Part shown: positions 41,985 through 50,992 of the stretch, piece by piece
How the letters are laid out: each line of letters begins with the position of its first letter
Numbering within the stretch: position 1 is the first letter of the stretch
DNA from: Bacteroidota bacterium
Lineage (GTDB): Bacteria > Bacteroidota > Bacteroidia > Palsa-948
Length of the DNA: 64,000 bases
Direction of reading: 5' to 3'
Assembly (NCBI GenBank): GCA_016213405.1
Contig: JACRAM010000088.1
Span: 1 to 64,000, forward strand
The notes under the pieces: generated by a model
The model's input: only the letters and a program-made list of their open reading frames with translations
Told to the model about the DNA's origin: nothing
Database searches by the model: none
Position numbers and translations under genes: made by a program

Positions 41985-42460
41985 TTTTACCGCAGAGAAC
42001 GCGGAGGTTTACGCAGAGAACCACAGAGTTAATATTTATTTACTACTCTTCTGATTCCATCAGTTAATTTCAGAACGTTAAAATTAATCAATAGCCCGAC
42101 TTTACAGTTCGCTAATTTGAGATAGGTTAAAATTTGTGCAAGGTGAATATCATTCAGCGCCTCTATGGATTTTACTTCAACAATTACTTTTTTGTTTGCA
42201 GATAAATCTGCACGATAACCACATTCCAATTTCACTTCTTCATAAATTAGCGGTAGAGGTCTTTGTCTTTCAATCTCCAAGGGAGTTTTGCATAACTCAT
42301 AATACAAACACTCTTCATATGCTGACTCTAACAAACCAGAACCAAGTGCCTTGTGAACTTTAATTGCACATCCAATAATTATTTCCGTTATTTCGTTTTC
42401 AGTCATTGTATTTCTCAGCGATTCTCTGCGTGTAGTTTTCTCTGTGTTCTCTGCGTTTAA
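41985..42460. mobile_element. GxxExxY cassette 1 bounded by inverted repeats
   Basis: The left arm (41985-42032) contains ACCGCAGAGAACGCGGAGG and ACGCAGAGAACCACAGAG. The right arm (42411-42460) is its imperfect reverse complement (CTCTGTGTTCTCTGCGTTTA). The gene between them ends with its stop codon inside the left arm. A gene-less pair of the same arms lies at 43157-43262. Confidence 0.7.
42029..42406 (-). CDS. GxxExxY protein, PD-(D/E)XK nuclease-like
   Basis: The 125-residue protein has the family signature GLLESAYEECL (GxxExxY). It also has a PD-(D/E)XK-like core: YRADLSANKKVIVEVKS gives Asp, then Glu-x-Lys. It ends in ILTYLKLANCKVGLLINFN, which is typical of the family. Its biochemical function is not established. 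The gene occupies the whole interval between two inverted CGCAGAGAAC repeat arms, and a second family member in this window (fused to paaI) has a comparable arrangement with different arms. Confidence 0.9.
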   Translation of the reverse strand: MTENEITEIIIGCAIKVHKALGSGLLESAYEECLYYELCKTPLEIERQRPLPLIYEEVKLECGYRADLSANKKVIVEVKSIEALNDIHLAQILTYLKLANCKVGLLINFNVLKLTDGIRRVVNKY

Positions 42461-42519
42461 ATGTTGTTTTTGCTAAGGATTAAAAATAATAATTAATACC
42501 TTAGTGCAAATTTCAAATC

Positions 42520-43152
42520 ATGAGTAAGAAAGTCAATTGGGAAGAAGCAGTACAGCCCCTAATAAAAAAATACAAAGGGAAAAAACATCCGCTTGATTAT
42601 AAAAATCTTTATCAGCTTGTTGTGATGGTGATTCTTTCTGCGCAGGATTCTGACAAGCACATCAATCAGGTAGCTATTCCTTTCTTTGAAGCATTCCCTG
42701 ACATGCCCTCACTCGCTAAAGCCGATGAGCAAATGCTTTTCAAATACATCAGCAAGGTTCGTAACTTCGGCAACAAAACAAAATGGTTAATGACACTGGC
42801 GAAAACTCTGAAAGAAGACAAAAATATTCCGCTTACAATGGATGAATTGACTGCGCTAACTGGAATTGGAAGAAAATCCGCCAATGTAATCATGCGCGAA
42901 TCAGGAAAGAAAGCTGAAGGTGTGATTGTGGATTTGCATGTAGTTCGCGTTGCACCGCGTTTGGGGATTGCTACAGGAACTGACCCGAAGAAAATTGAAA
43001 AGCAAATCATGGAAGCCATTCCTCAAAAAGACTGGGGAGTTGGAATGGATATTTCTTTTTTAGGAAGAGAGATTTGCAGACCAACAAATCCGAAGTGCAA
43101 TGAGTGCGTGATGAATAAAGTTTGTGCGTATTACAAAACTCAAAAAATATAA
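42520..43152 (+). CDS. nth: Endonuclease III (DNA glycosylase/AP lyase)
   Basis: This enzyme removes oxidised pyrimidines and cleaves the abasic site. The 210-residue protein has the helix-hairpin-helix LTALTGIGRKSANVIM with the catalytic lysine. The catalytic aspartate is in VDLHVVRVAPRLG. The C-terminal [4Fe-4S] loop is C-x6-C-x2-C-x5-C (ICRPTNPKCNECVMNKVC). It is flanked on both sides by CGCAGAGAAC repeat arms. Confidence 0.94.
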   Translation: MSKKVNWEEAVQPLIKKYKGKKHPLDYKNLYQLVVMVILSAQDSDKHINQVAIPFFEAFPDMPSLAKADEQMLFKYISKVRNFGNKTKWLMTLAKTLKEDKNIPLTMDELTALTGIGRKSANVIMRESGKKAEGVIVDLHVVRVAPRLGIATGTDPKKIEKQIMEAIPQKDWGVGMDISFLGREICRPTNPKCNECVMNKVCAYYKTQKI

Positions 43153-43156
43153 TTCT

Positions 43157-43262
43157 TGTATTTCTCTGCGACTCTCAGCGTCATCTTTCTCTGTGAACTC
43201 AGCGGTTAAAATTTTTACCGCAGAGAACGCTGAGGTTTTTCGCAGAGAGGCGCTGAGTTTGC
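43157..43262. repeat. Gene-less pair of CGCAGAGAAC arms
   Basis: CTCTGCGACTCTCAGCG and CTCTGTGAACTCAGCGG (to about 43209) are followed by the facing arm CCGCAGAGAACGCTGAGG and TCGCAGAGAGGCGCTGAG (43214-43262). The order of the two arm orientations is the reverse of that in the GxxExxY cassette at 41985-42460. No gene is present. Confidence 0.7.
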
Positions 43263-43273
43263 GTAAGCCCTAA

Positions 43274-45400
43274 TTAATCCTGAATTTTCTTTTTCACCAT
43301 GGTAAGAATCGTTGCGATGCCGACAGTATCTCCCATGGAAACATCCACTTCATATTTTTTTCTTATTTCCTCGGCACTTGCGTCATAAATATCTACCACC
43401 CATTTCACTATTCCTGTTTTCACTTCTTCTCCGTCTGCAGCTTTCAAAGGTTTATCGTTTGCAATTTTCTCCTTGCAAGTAAAACGAACACCAATGGTCA
43501 TTCCGGGATAAATCGGTTTGGTGAATCTGCACTCATCAATTCCGTAATTCAAAAGCACAGGTCCTTTTGGCGGGTCAACAAATAAGCCGGCAGCCCGTGA
43601 TAAAATAAAATATCCGTGAGCAACGGTGCGCTTGAAAATTGTTCCTTCCAGTGAGTCGGGTTCCATGTGCGCGTAAAATTTGTCTCCACTCAGTTCAGCA
43701 AAGTTGATAATGTCATCTTCAGATACAGTGTGTGTTTTTGTAATATGCGTTTCACCAATCTGCAGTTCCTCAAAATATTTTCTGAAGGGGTGAGTATCCG
43801 TGAGAATATATTTTCCGCCAATCTGATATTGGTTTGTAATATTTGTAATCGTTGTTGGCGAACCTTGAATGGCCGTGCGCTGCAAATAATGGAACACTCC
43901 GCGCTTACCTCCCATCTCTTCTCCTCCACCCGCTCTGCCGGGGCCTCCATGCACTAGCATCGGCATCGGTGATCCATGACCTGTGCTTTCTTTGGCGCAG
44001 TCGTTGTTGAGAATTAAAATTCTTCCATGCATGCTTGCTGCTCCTAAAACATATTGTTTCGCAATTTTATCATCGGCAGTAATAATTGAACTCACGAGTG
44101 ATCCTTTCCCCATTTTAGCCAGTTCAATTGCATCTTCAATATTTTTATACGGCATGATGGTAGAAACGGGTCCAAACGCCTCAATGTTGTGACAATCGGT
44201 ATTCTTAAACGGATTTTCATTCAGAAAAATAATCGGAGGCATAAAAGCTCCTTTGCTTTTATCAGCGCCTTTCACTTCAAATTTTTCAAAATCTCCAATG
44301 ATAATTTTTTGTGATTTAGAAAGCAACTCCACTTTCTCTTTTACTTCTTTCAGTTGTGATTGCCCTGCAAGAGAGCCCATGCGCACCCCTTCCACATTCG
44401 GATCGCCAATGATATTGGATGCCAATCTTTTTCCGAGAGCAGTACGAACTTCTTCAATCCTGTTTTCAGGCACAATAATTCTGCGCACGGCTGTACATTT
44501 TTGCCCGGCTTTGGTGGTGATCTCTCTTACAACTTCTTTGATGAAAATATCAAACTCGGGTTTATCAGGCGAAACATCTGTTCCAAGAACGCAGCAATTC
44601 AAAGAATCCGCCTCCATATTGAACGGAACTGCTTCTTCCAGTAAACGCGGATGTGCCTTCAGCATTTTCCCGGTGGATGCAGAACCCGTGAATGTTACAA
44701 TATCCTGGTTGATCACATGATCTAAAATTCCATTCGCGCTTCCGCAGATAAGCTGCAATGCGCCTTCCGGTAAAATTCCGGATGCAATGATCTCTTTCAC
44801 AACTGCTTCCGTAAGAAATGAAGTGATCGTTGCAGGTTTTACAATGGCAGGAACTCCCGCGAACCAATTCACCGCCACTTTCTCCAGCATTCCCCACACC
44901 GGGAAATTAAATGCATTGATATGAATGGCAACGCCTTCTTTCGGCACACAGATGTGATGACCGATGAACGTATTCTGCTTTGAAAGTCTTGCCACATCAC
45001 CTTCCACACAAAAAGATTCATTGGGAAATTGCCTGCGGAGAGAAGCGTATGAAAATAAATTACCGATTCCGCCTTCAATATCCACCCAGGAATCCGCTTT
45101 GGTCGCGCCAGTCGCCCAGGAAATTTTATAGAACTGATCTTTCTTGCTTTGCAAATGAATCGCTAGCTCTTTCAGCATTCGTCCCCTCTCATGAAAGGTC
45201 ATCTTGCGAAGCTTCGATCCTCCGACCGTTCGCGCATACTCACACATCTTGGCAAAATCCAATCCTTTGCTGGATGCTGATGCAAAAGCATCACCTGTGA
45301 TCGCATTGTACAGCGTTTGCCCTTCGCCTTCTCCGGATATCCATTTGCCAAGAGCGAAGTTTTCTAATTTACGTAAGGAAATCTTTGTGGCTGTGGTCAT
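43274..45400 (-). CDS. paaZ: Bifunctional oxepin-CoA hydrolase / 3-oxo-5,6-dehydrosuberyl-CoA semialdehyde dehydrogenase PaaZ
   Basis: PaaZ opens the oxepin-CoA ring and oxidises the resulting aldehyde. The 708-residue length matches the fused form. The N-terminal aldehyde dehydrogenase domain (about 1-525) has the catalytic cysteine in TKAGQKCTAVRRIIVP, and VTFTGSASTGKML for NADP binding. The C-terminal MaoC-like hydratase domain (about 545-690) has FAELSGDKFYAHMEPDSL with Asp and His, and VAHGYFILSRAAGLFV. Both halves look intact. The gene is separated from the epoxidase genes by more than 12 kb. Confidence 0.95.
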   Translation of the reverse strand: MTTATKISLRKLENFALGKWISGEGEGQTLYNAITGDAFASASSKGLDFAKMCEYARTVGGSKLRKMTFHERGRMLKELAIHLQSKKDQFYKISWATGATKADSWVDIEGGIGNLFSYASLRRQFPNESFCVEGDVARLSKQNTFIGHHICVPKEGVAIHINAFNFPVWGMLEKVAVNWFAGVPAIVKPATITSFLTEAVVKEIIASGILPEGALQLICGSANGILDHVINQDIVTFTGSASTGKMLKAHPRLLEEAVPFNMEADSLNCCVLGTDVSPDKPEFDIFIKEVVREITTKAGQKCTAVRRIIVPENRIEEVRTALGKRLASNIIGDPNVEGVRMGSLAGQSQLKEVKEKVELLSKSQKIIIGDFEKFEVKGADKSKGAFMPPIIFLNENPFKNTDCHNIEAFGPVSTIMPYKNIEDAIELAKMGKGSLVSSIITADDKIAKQYVLGAASMHGRILILNNDCAKESTGHGSPMPMLVHGGPGRAGGGEEMGGKRGVFHYLQRTAIQGSPTTITNITNQYQIGGKYILTDTHPFRKYFEELQIGETHITKTHTVSEDDIINFAELSGDKFYAHMEPDSLEGTIFKRTVAHGYFILSRAAGLFVDPPKGPVLLNYGIDECRFTKPIYPGMTIGVRFTCKEKIANDKPLKAADGEEVKTGIVKWVVDIYDASAEEIRKKYEVDVSMGDTVGIATILTMVKKKIQD

Positions 45401-45427
45401 GGGAGAATTTATATGAATAAAAATAAC

Positions 45428-45435
45428 AAAAATAC
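45428..45435 (-). promoter_or_regulatory. Putative -7 promoter element for paaZ
   Basis: On the minus strand the site reads TATTTTTG, an exact match to TAnnTTTG, 27 bases upstream of the paaZ start. Confidence 0.45.
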
Positions 45436-45494
45436 AAGGATAAGAATCGAATAATATTTATTTACTTAGCAAAAAAAATGTTAGCTCTGCATAC

Positions 45495-45875
45495 ATGAAT
45501 TCCTTTTTAAAATATAATTTACTATCACTCCTTTGGGCGATTTTGATATTGGTCTTATGCCTGATGCCGGGCAAAGACCTTCCGAGTCTTACAATTTTTG
45601 AATATGATAAAATAGTTCACTTCCTGATTTATCTTCTTCTGGCAATCATGATGTATTACGGATGGAGGAAACAAAACTCATTCTTATCGCTTCATAAAAA
45701 CACTCTGATTAAAATTCTTCTCATAACCACCATCTATGGATTTGCGGTAGAAATAATGCAGGAACTATTTACTGCTGACAGACACTTTGATATTTTTGAC
45801 GCGTTGGCAAATTCTGTTGGTGCGGTTGCAGGAAGTTTACTCTGCTTATCTTTAAAGCAAAAACTGTCCTTATAA
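45495..45875 (+). CDS. VanZ-like family membrane protein
   Basis: The 126-residue protein has four predicted transmembrane helices. The VanZ-like features are LCLMPGKDLP after helix 1, YDKIVHFLIYLLLAIMMYYGW, the acidic FAVEIMQELF, and DIFDALANSVGAVAGSLL. Family members are found near envelope genes, but a function is not established. It is a lone plus-strand gene between two minus-strand blocks. Confidence 0.85.
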   Translation: MNSFLKYNLLSLLWAILILVLCLMPGKDLPSLTIFEYDKIVHFLIYLLLAIMMYYGWRKQNSFLSLHKNTLIKILLITTIYGFAVEIMQELFTADRHFDIFDALANSVGAVAGSLLCLSLKQKLSL

Positions 45876-45891
45876 AAAGCGGTAATATATT

Positions 45892-46350
45892 TCAGAACAC
45901 TTCCGGATATCCAATATTAATAAAAGCGTTTTCGAGTTTATGTTTGTGCCCCATTTCCATGTTCGCAAGATTTTCTAACGCTTCTCTTTCAACATTGTTA
46001 ACTGCGTTGGCTGCAAATGCTCTATATAATTCAGCAGCCTGCAATTCTTTTTTCATAGCAATAGTAATGGCTTCGGCTGGCTTCATACTAAGGGAGAGCG
46101 AAGGCAAATCCTGCGTTTCCGTTATTTTATAATCAATGTGCAGTGTTTTAAATATTTCACCCAACACTTTATTTTCTCTGTACATCTCCAATAAATTGGC
46201 GTGCCCGTTTTCGTCTTCCGCTAATTCCTGAAAGAGTTGTTTCACTCCGGGATTTGTAACTTTTTCTGCAGCGGCTTTATAAAAAGCATATGCTTCATGT
46301 TCTTGCGCAATGGCAAAATCAATCAGTTTGTCGATATTATTTTCTCCCAT
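45892..46350 (-). CDS. Rubrerythrin-like ferritin-superfamily protein
   Basis: The 152-residue protein consists of a four-helix di-iron bundle. Ligand motifs are spaced as in rubrerythrins: AQEHEAYAFYKAAAEK near residue 15, ELAEDENGHANLL near 43-55, MKKELQAAELYRAF near 98-110, and NMEMGHKHKLE near 130. No rubredoxin domain is attached. It could protect the oxygen-sensitive formate dehydrogenase from peroxide; this is inferred from its place 44 bases downstream of that gene on the same strand. Confidence 0.85.
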   Translation of the reverse strand: MGENNIDKLIDFAIAQEHEAYAFYKAAAEKVTNPGVKQLFQELAEDENGHANLLEMYRENKVLGEIFKTLHIDYKITETQDLPSLSLSMKPAEAITIAMKKELQAAELYRAFAANAVNNVEREALENLANMEMGHKHKLENAFINIGYPEVF

Positions 46351-46394
46351 TTTTAAAATTTTAAGTTTATTGTATAATTATTTGCCTTTTCGTT

Positions 46395-49130
46395 TTAAGG
46401 TCGCGCCTGTCTGAATCCGCGTTCTATAACCTTCTCCACTTCACTTACCTTTTCAATTTTAATTGCGCAAGCTTTGTATTCAGGAGTTTCTGTAACGTCA
46501 TCATAAGCATCAATTGTTAAAACGTTCGCATGGGCTTCGTGAAAATGAAATGCACACCAGGTAACTCCTTCCGGTGAACGATCTGTCACCCAGGCTTTCA
46601 GCGTTATCGTGCCACGTCTGCTGGTTGCTTTGACCATATCGCCCGTTTTTACATTCATTCTTTTTGCATCAACCGGGCTGATCTCAAGCAATTCTTCCGG
46701 AAAAATATTTTCCAGGCCGATTGAATTTCGTGTTTGTGTTCCGGTATGATAATGCCACAATCTTCTTCCTGTTGTAAGAATGAATGGATATTCTTTATCA
46801 GGCAATTCGGCCTGCGCACGATAATCTGTATGTGAGAACAAACCTTTTCCACGGGTGAATTTCCCATTCAAATGTAATATCGGAGTGCCGGGATGCTGTA
46901 CGGTCGGGCATGGCCATTGAAGCCCGATGTGTTGTATGCGTTCGTAAGTAATTCCTCCCATTATTGTTCCGCTTCTTCTCATGTCTTCCCACGTTGCTTC
47001 TGAAGAAGTAAATTTCAAATCAAATCCAAAACGTTTTCCCAATTCCTGCATTATCCACCAGGTTGGTCTTGCTTCACCCGGAACTTCTACAGCTTTGCGC
47101 AGAAACTGAACTCGCCTGTCGAGATTTGAATAAGTACCTTCATCTTCACTGAAACAAACATCCGGCAGAATCACATCCGCATACTCGGTGGTCATGTTGG
47201 GAAAAATATCAACCACCACCAGGAATTCCAATGCTTTAATTTCTTTAATGGTTTTCGCCATATTGGGTTCTGTCTGAACCGTATTATCGCCCACGCAAAA
47301 CAAAATTTTTGTTTCTCCCGTAGTTGCTTTGTGCAACATGGTCGGGAGTTTGTATCCTTCTGTGCGGGAGAGACCGGTTACTCCCCAGTCTTTTTCCATT
47401 TTCTCAATTATCTTTTCATTGGTAACCGGCTGATAATTGTGATACACATTTGGTAAAGCTCCCATGTCGCAGGCGCCTTGCACATTGTTCTGTCCTCGTA
47501 ATGGATTGACCCCGCAGCCCCGTTTGCCTAAATGGCCTAGTATCATTTGCAAATTAGCAATTGTCTTTACGTTGTCGGTTCCGGTTGTATGTTCAGTGAT
47601 ACCCAAACAATAAATAATACTTACTTTTTTTGCCTCGCCCAGCATTTTCGCGACCTGCTTCATTTGTTCTACCGGCACTCCTGAAAGCTCCGATGCTTTT
47701 TCAACAGGATAATCCCGGATCCATTTTTTTATGTCTTCAGGATTCTCGGTATTATTTTTCATGAACTCCTCATCCTGCCAGCCATTTTTCAGAATTTCAT
47801 TCATGAGACCATTCATAAACGGGACATCCGTACCTACTTTTATCTGAACATACAAATCGGACCAATGGGCAATATCAACTCTGCGGGGATCACATACAAT
47901 TAGTTTCGAACCATTTTGTGCTGCACGTTTTACATAGTAAGAAACCACAGGGTGAGCTTCGGTCATATTTGAACCGATCACAAAAATCAAATCTGTTTCC
48001 AGGATTTCATCTATAGAATTGGTAGCAGCACCGCTGCCGAAAGCATGGGCAAGTCCGGCTACGGTTGGAGCATGACAGGTTCTGGCGCAATGATCGACAT
48101 TATTGGTTTTAATTACTGCTCTTGTAAATTTCTGAACAGCATAATTATTTTCATTGGTGATTCTTCCTGAACCAAGCGCAGAGAAAACGGAAGGCCCATG
48201 TTTGTCAACAGTGGTTTTTATTCTTTTTGCAATAAGATCAAGTGCTTCATCCCATGTTGCGCGTTCGTGCTTGCCATTCCTTTTGATCATGGGATATTGC
48301 AATCTGTTTTTACTTGCAGGAAATTCAAAACCATAACGACCTTTCACGCATAACATTCCGTTGTTGGGCCATACCTCACGCCCTGTAACACGCACCACTC
48401 TATTTTTTGCACGATCCACATGCAGAGTCAGTTGGCAACCGACACCGCAGTACGGGCAAGTGGTATCCACCATTTCAAATTCTGAAGAGCGACCTTTGCC
48501 ACGGGATTTTTTATCAGTCAATGCGCCTGTAGGACAAAGCTGCACGCACTCACCGCATTGTACGCAGGTAGATTCGCCCATCGGGATATCATCATCACAC
48601 ATGATCGTAGTTTCCAAACCACGAAACCCGAAACCGAGCACTTCATTTACCACAGAATGATTGCAGGCGGCAACACATCTTCCACACAAAATACATTTAT
48701 CATAATCAATCACAATAAATTCAGAGCTCTCGTCTTTTCTTCCTGTCGGATGATCCGTAAAAGAAGTTTTTTCAATTCCTAAATGATAACAGGCATCCTG
48801 CAATTCGCAGGTGCCGCTTCTTTCGCAGGCAAGACAATTGTGATAACCGGAAGCAAGCATCAGATCAACCACCATGCGCTGAGATTCCTTTACCTCTTTG
48901 CTTTCGCTTGAAATATTCATACCCTCCCGAACCTTGAGATTACAGGAAGTTTGAAAGCCCCGCATTCCTTCAACAGAAACAACACACGCCCTGCATTTTG
49001 CGGCTTGTCCTGTTTTTACATGATAGCACAAAGTAGGAATATAGATGCCGTTTCTTTTAGCGACATCAAGAACCGTTTCGTTTTCTTGCGCGCCATAGGA
49101 TTTATTATTTATGATTATCTGCATGGGCAT
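46395..49130 (-). CDS. NAD-linked formate dehydrogenase, catalytic alpha subunit (molybdenum or tungsten)
   Basis: The 911-residue protein oxidises formate (or reduces CO2) at a bis-pterin Mo/W site. The NuoG-like N-terminus has a [2Fe-2S] site (C35, C46, C49, C63), the His/Cys cluster HNCLACERSGTC (H97, C99, C102, C108) and two ferredoxin clusters (C146-C156, C189-C199). The catalytic domain has CPYCGVGC (C225, C228, C232, C261). The active site reads CARTCHAPTVAGL, with cysteine C352 followed by His, so this is a Cys and not a selenocysteine enzyme. It shares one base with the upstream NuoF-like gene and is co-encoded with fdhD and fhs. It is cytoplasmic, with no Tat signal. Confidence 0.93.
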   Translation of the reverse strand: MPMQIIINNKSYGAQENETVLDVAKRNGIYIPTLCYHVKTGQAAKCRACVVSVEGMRGFQTSCNLKVREGMNISSESKEVKESQRMVVDLMLASGYHNCLACERSGTCELQDACYHLGIEKTSFTDHPTGRKDESSEFIVIDYDKCILCGRCVAACNHSVVNEVLGFGFRGLETTIMCDDDIPMGESTCVQCGECVQLCPTGALTDKKSRGKGRSSEFEMVDTTCPYCGVGCQLTLHVDRAKNRVVRVTGREVWPNNGMLCVKGRYGFEFPASKNRLQYPMIKRNGKHERATWDEALDLIAKRIKTTVDKHGPSVFSALGSGRITNENNYAVQKFTRAVIKTNNVDHCARTCHAPTVAGLAHAFGSGAATNSIDEILETDLIFVIGSNMTEAHPVVSYYVKRAAQNGSKLIVCDPRRVDIAHWSDLYVQIKVGTDVPFMNGLMNEILKNGWQDEEFMKNNTENPEDIKKWIRDYPVEKASELSGVPVEQMKQVAKMLGEAKKVSIIYCLGITEHTTGTDNVKTIANLQMILGHLGKRGCGVNPLRGQNNVQGACDMGALPNVYHNYQPVTNEKIIEKMEKDWGVTGLSRTEGYKLPTMLHKATTGETKILFCVGDNTVQTEPNMAKTIKEIKALEFLVVVDIFPNMTTEYADVILPDVCFSEDEGTYSNLDRRVQFLRKAVEVPGEARPTWWIMQELGKRFGFDLKFTSSEATWEDMRRSGTIMGGITYERIQHIGLQWPCPTVQHPGTPILHLNGKFTRGKGLFSHTDYRAQAELPDKEYPFILTTGRRLWHYHTGTQTRNSIGLENIFPEELLEISPVDAKRMNVKTGDMVKATSRRGTITLKAWVTDRSPEGVTWCAFHFHEAHANVLTIDAYDDVTETPEYKACAIKIEKVSEVEKVIERGFRQARP

Positions 49131-50992
49131 TAATATTTAACGATCGCATCAAATTTGCAAGTACTCAAACACAATCCGCAACGAATACATTCTGCTTCGT
49201 CAATGGTATGATGCAGCTTCTTTTCACCATGGATGGCATTCACAGGGCATACCTTTTTACACGCCTGACAACCGTTGCAAACATCCAGGATTTCAAAAAC
49301 GATAAGTTCTTTGCATACAGCAGTTCTGCATTTTTTATCACGGATGTGTTCTATATATTCTTCTCTGAAATGTCGAAGAGTACTTAAGACGGGATTAGGA
49401 GCTGTTTGTCCGAGTCCGCATAAGGATGCGTTCGTAACGGTTTTAGCTAGAACCTCCAGCTCATCAATATCTTTCATTTCACCTTTGCCTTCACAAATCC
49501 TGTCAACAATTTGCTTCATGCGCGCTGTTCCTTCTCGGCAGGGAACACATTTACCGCAGGATTCATCCTGTACAAATTCAAGAAAGAAACGCGCAACATC
49601 CACCATGCAACTGCTTTCGTCCATCACGATCAACCCACCGCTGCCCATGATAGCTCCCAACTTATTCAACGCTTCGTAATCCAAGGGAACATCCAGGTGC
49701 TCGACAGGAATACATCCTCCCGATGGTCCGCCAATTTGAGCTGCTTTATATTTTTTTCCGGTAGATATTCCACCCCCAATGTCATACACAACTTTTCGCA
49801 AAGGAGTACCGACAGGAACTTCTACAAGTCCGGAAATTTTTACCGGTCCGGCAAGCGCAAATATTTTTGTGCCTTTACTTTTTTCGGTACCTTTTTCTGC
49901 ATAATGCGCTCCGCCTTCGTTGATCAGAAGCGGAATATTGGAAAACGTCTCTACATTATTTAATACTGTAGGCTTGTTCCACAATCCTTTCTCAGCAGGA
50001 AAAGGAGGGCGATGGCGTGGTTCTCCGCGATTTCCTTCAATGGAAGTGATAATGGCCGTTTCCTCTCCGCAAACAAAAGCGCCGGAACCCTTCCGGATCT
50101 CGAGATCAAAATTAAATCCTGTACCTAAAATATTTTTTCCGAGAAGTCCAAAAGTTCTTGCCTGATCTATTGCAATTTGTAATCGCTCCACAGCAAGCGG
50201 GTATTCTGCCCGCACATAAACATAACCTTGAGAGCTTCCAATTGCATAAGCTCCTATGATCATTCCTTCGATGATGCTGTGAGGGTCACCTTCGAGGATA
50301 CTGCGATCCATAAACGCACCCGGATCTCCTTCATCGGCATTGCAGAGAATATATTTTGTATCGTCTTTGCTTTTTCTTGCAAAGCCCCATTTTGTTCCTG
50401 TAGGAAATCCCGCTCCACCACGACCGCGAAGACCTGAAATTGTAACTTCCTGTACAACTTGTTCACCCGTCATTGCTGTTAATACCTTGCTCAATGCCCG
50501 GTAACCGCCAACAGCAATGTAATCAGCAATTTTTGTCGGATCAATCTTTCCGCAATTCCTCAGAACCTGTTTATCCTGATTTTTAAAAAATGGTAATTCA
50601 GATCTTTTGGAAACTTTCTTTTCTTCTACCGTATGTAAAAGACTCTCAACTACGTTTCCGCCAATCAAATGTTTTTCAACTATATCTTTCACATCCTGAA
50701 CACGAACTTTCTGGTAAAATGTATCATCCTTTTCGATTACAACTACTGGACCAACAGCACAAGGTCCGAGACAACCGGTTTCAATAATATTCAGTTTTTC
50801 ATTTAATCCCTTTTTTGCCAACTGAGAAACAAAAGCGTCTTTCACTTTCTTTGACCCCGAAGCAATGCAACCACCACCAGCACAAACAAAAACCTTCGCA
50901 GAATTATATTCCTTGCTTTTAACAAGGACATTGCGCAATGCCTGTAATTCGGCATGACTCATCACAAAACGCATATGTTTATTTACATCCAT
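49130..50992 (-). CDS. Formate dehydrogenase NADH-binding beta subunit (NuoF/HydB-like)
   Basis: The 620-residue protein has a thioredoxin-like [2Fe-2S] N-terminus (C37, C42, C74, C78). The NuoF core has the NADH/FMN motifs GLRGRGGAGFPTGTKWGFA and CNADEGDPGAFMDRSI, and the [4Fe-4S] motif SCGKCVPCREG. A C-terminal two-cluster ferredoxin domain follows (CNGCQACKKVCP and CIRCGLCLSTC). This four-part layout is seen in HydB/HndC-type subunits, some of which bifurcate electrons between NAD and ferredoxin. Here it should pass electrons between formate dehydrogenase and NAD(H). Bifurcation is possible but not shown. Confidence 0.92.
   Translation of the reverse strand: MDVNKHMRFVMSHAELQALRNVLVKSKEYNSAKVFVCAGGGCIASGSKKVKDAFVSQLAKKGLNEKLNIIETGCLGPCAVGPVVVIEKDDTFYQKVRVQDVKDIVEKHLIGGNVVESLLHTVEEKKVSKRSELPFFKNQDKQVLRNCGKIDPTKIADYIAVGGYRALSKVLTAMTGEQVVQEVTISGLRGRGGAGFPTGTKWGFARKSKDDTKYILCNADEGDPGAFMDRSILEGDPHSIIEGMIIGAYAIGSSQGYVYVRAEYPLAVERLQIAIDQARTFGLLGKNILGTGFNFDLEIRKGSGAFVCGEETAIITSIEGNRGEPRHRPPFPAEKGLWNKPTVLNNVETFSNIPLLINEGGAHYAEKGTEKSKGTKIFALAGPVKISGLVEVPVGTPLRKVVYDIGGGISTGKKYKAAQIGGPSGGCIPVEHLDVPLDYEALNKLGAIMGSGGLIVMDESSCMVDVARFFLEFVQDESCGKCVPCREGTARMKQIVDRICEGKGEMKDIDELEVLAKTVTNASLCGLGQTAPNPVLSTLRHFREEYIEHIRDKKCRTAVCKELIVFEILDVCNGCQACKKVCPVNAIHGEKKLHHTIDEAECIRCGLCLSTCKFDAIVKY

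Noticed and set aside
41985-43262. Conventional insertion sequence around nth
   Set aside because: No transposase is present. Only repeat arms and a GxxExxY gene were found.
46395-49130. NuoG of respiratory complex I
   Set aside because: The catalytic CARTCHAPT motif, the CPYCGVGC cluster and the fdhD and fhs neighbours identify a formate dehydrogenase alpha subunit.
46395-49130. Selenocysteine-containing formate dehydrogenase
   Set aside because: The active-site codon encodes cysteine and there is no in-frame TGA.
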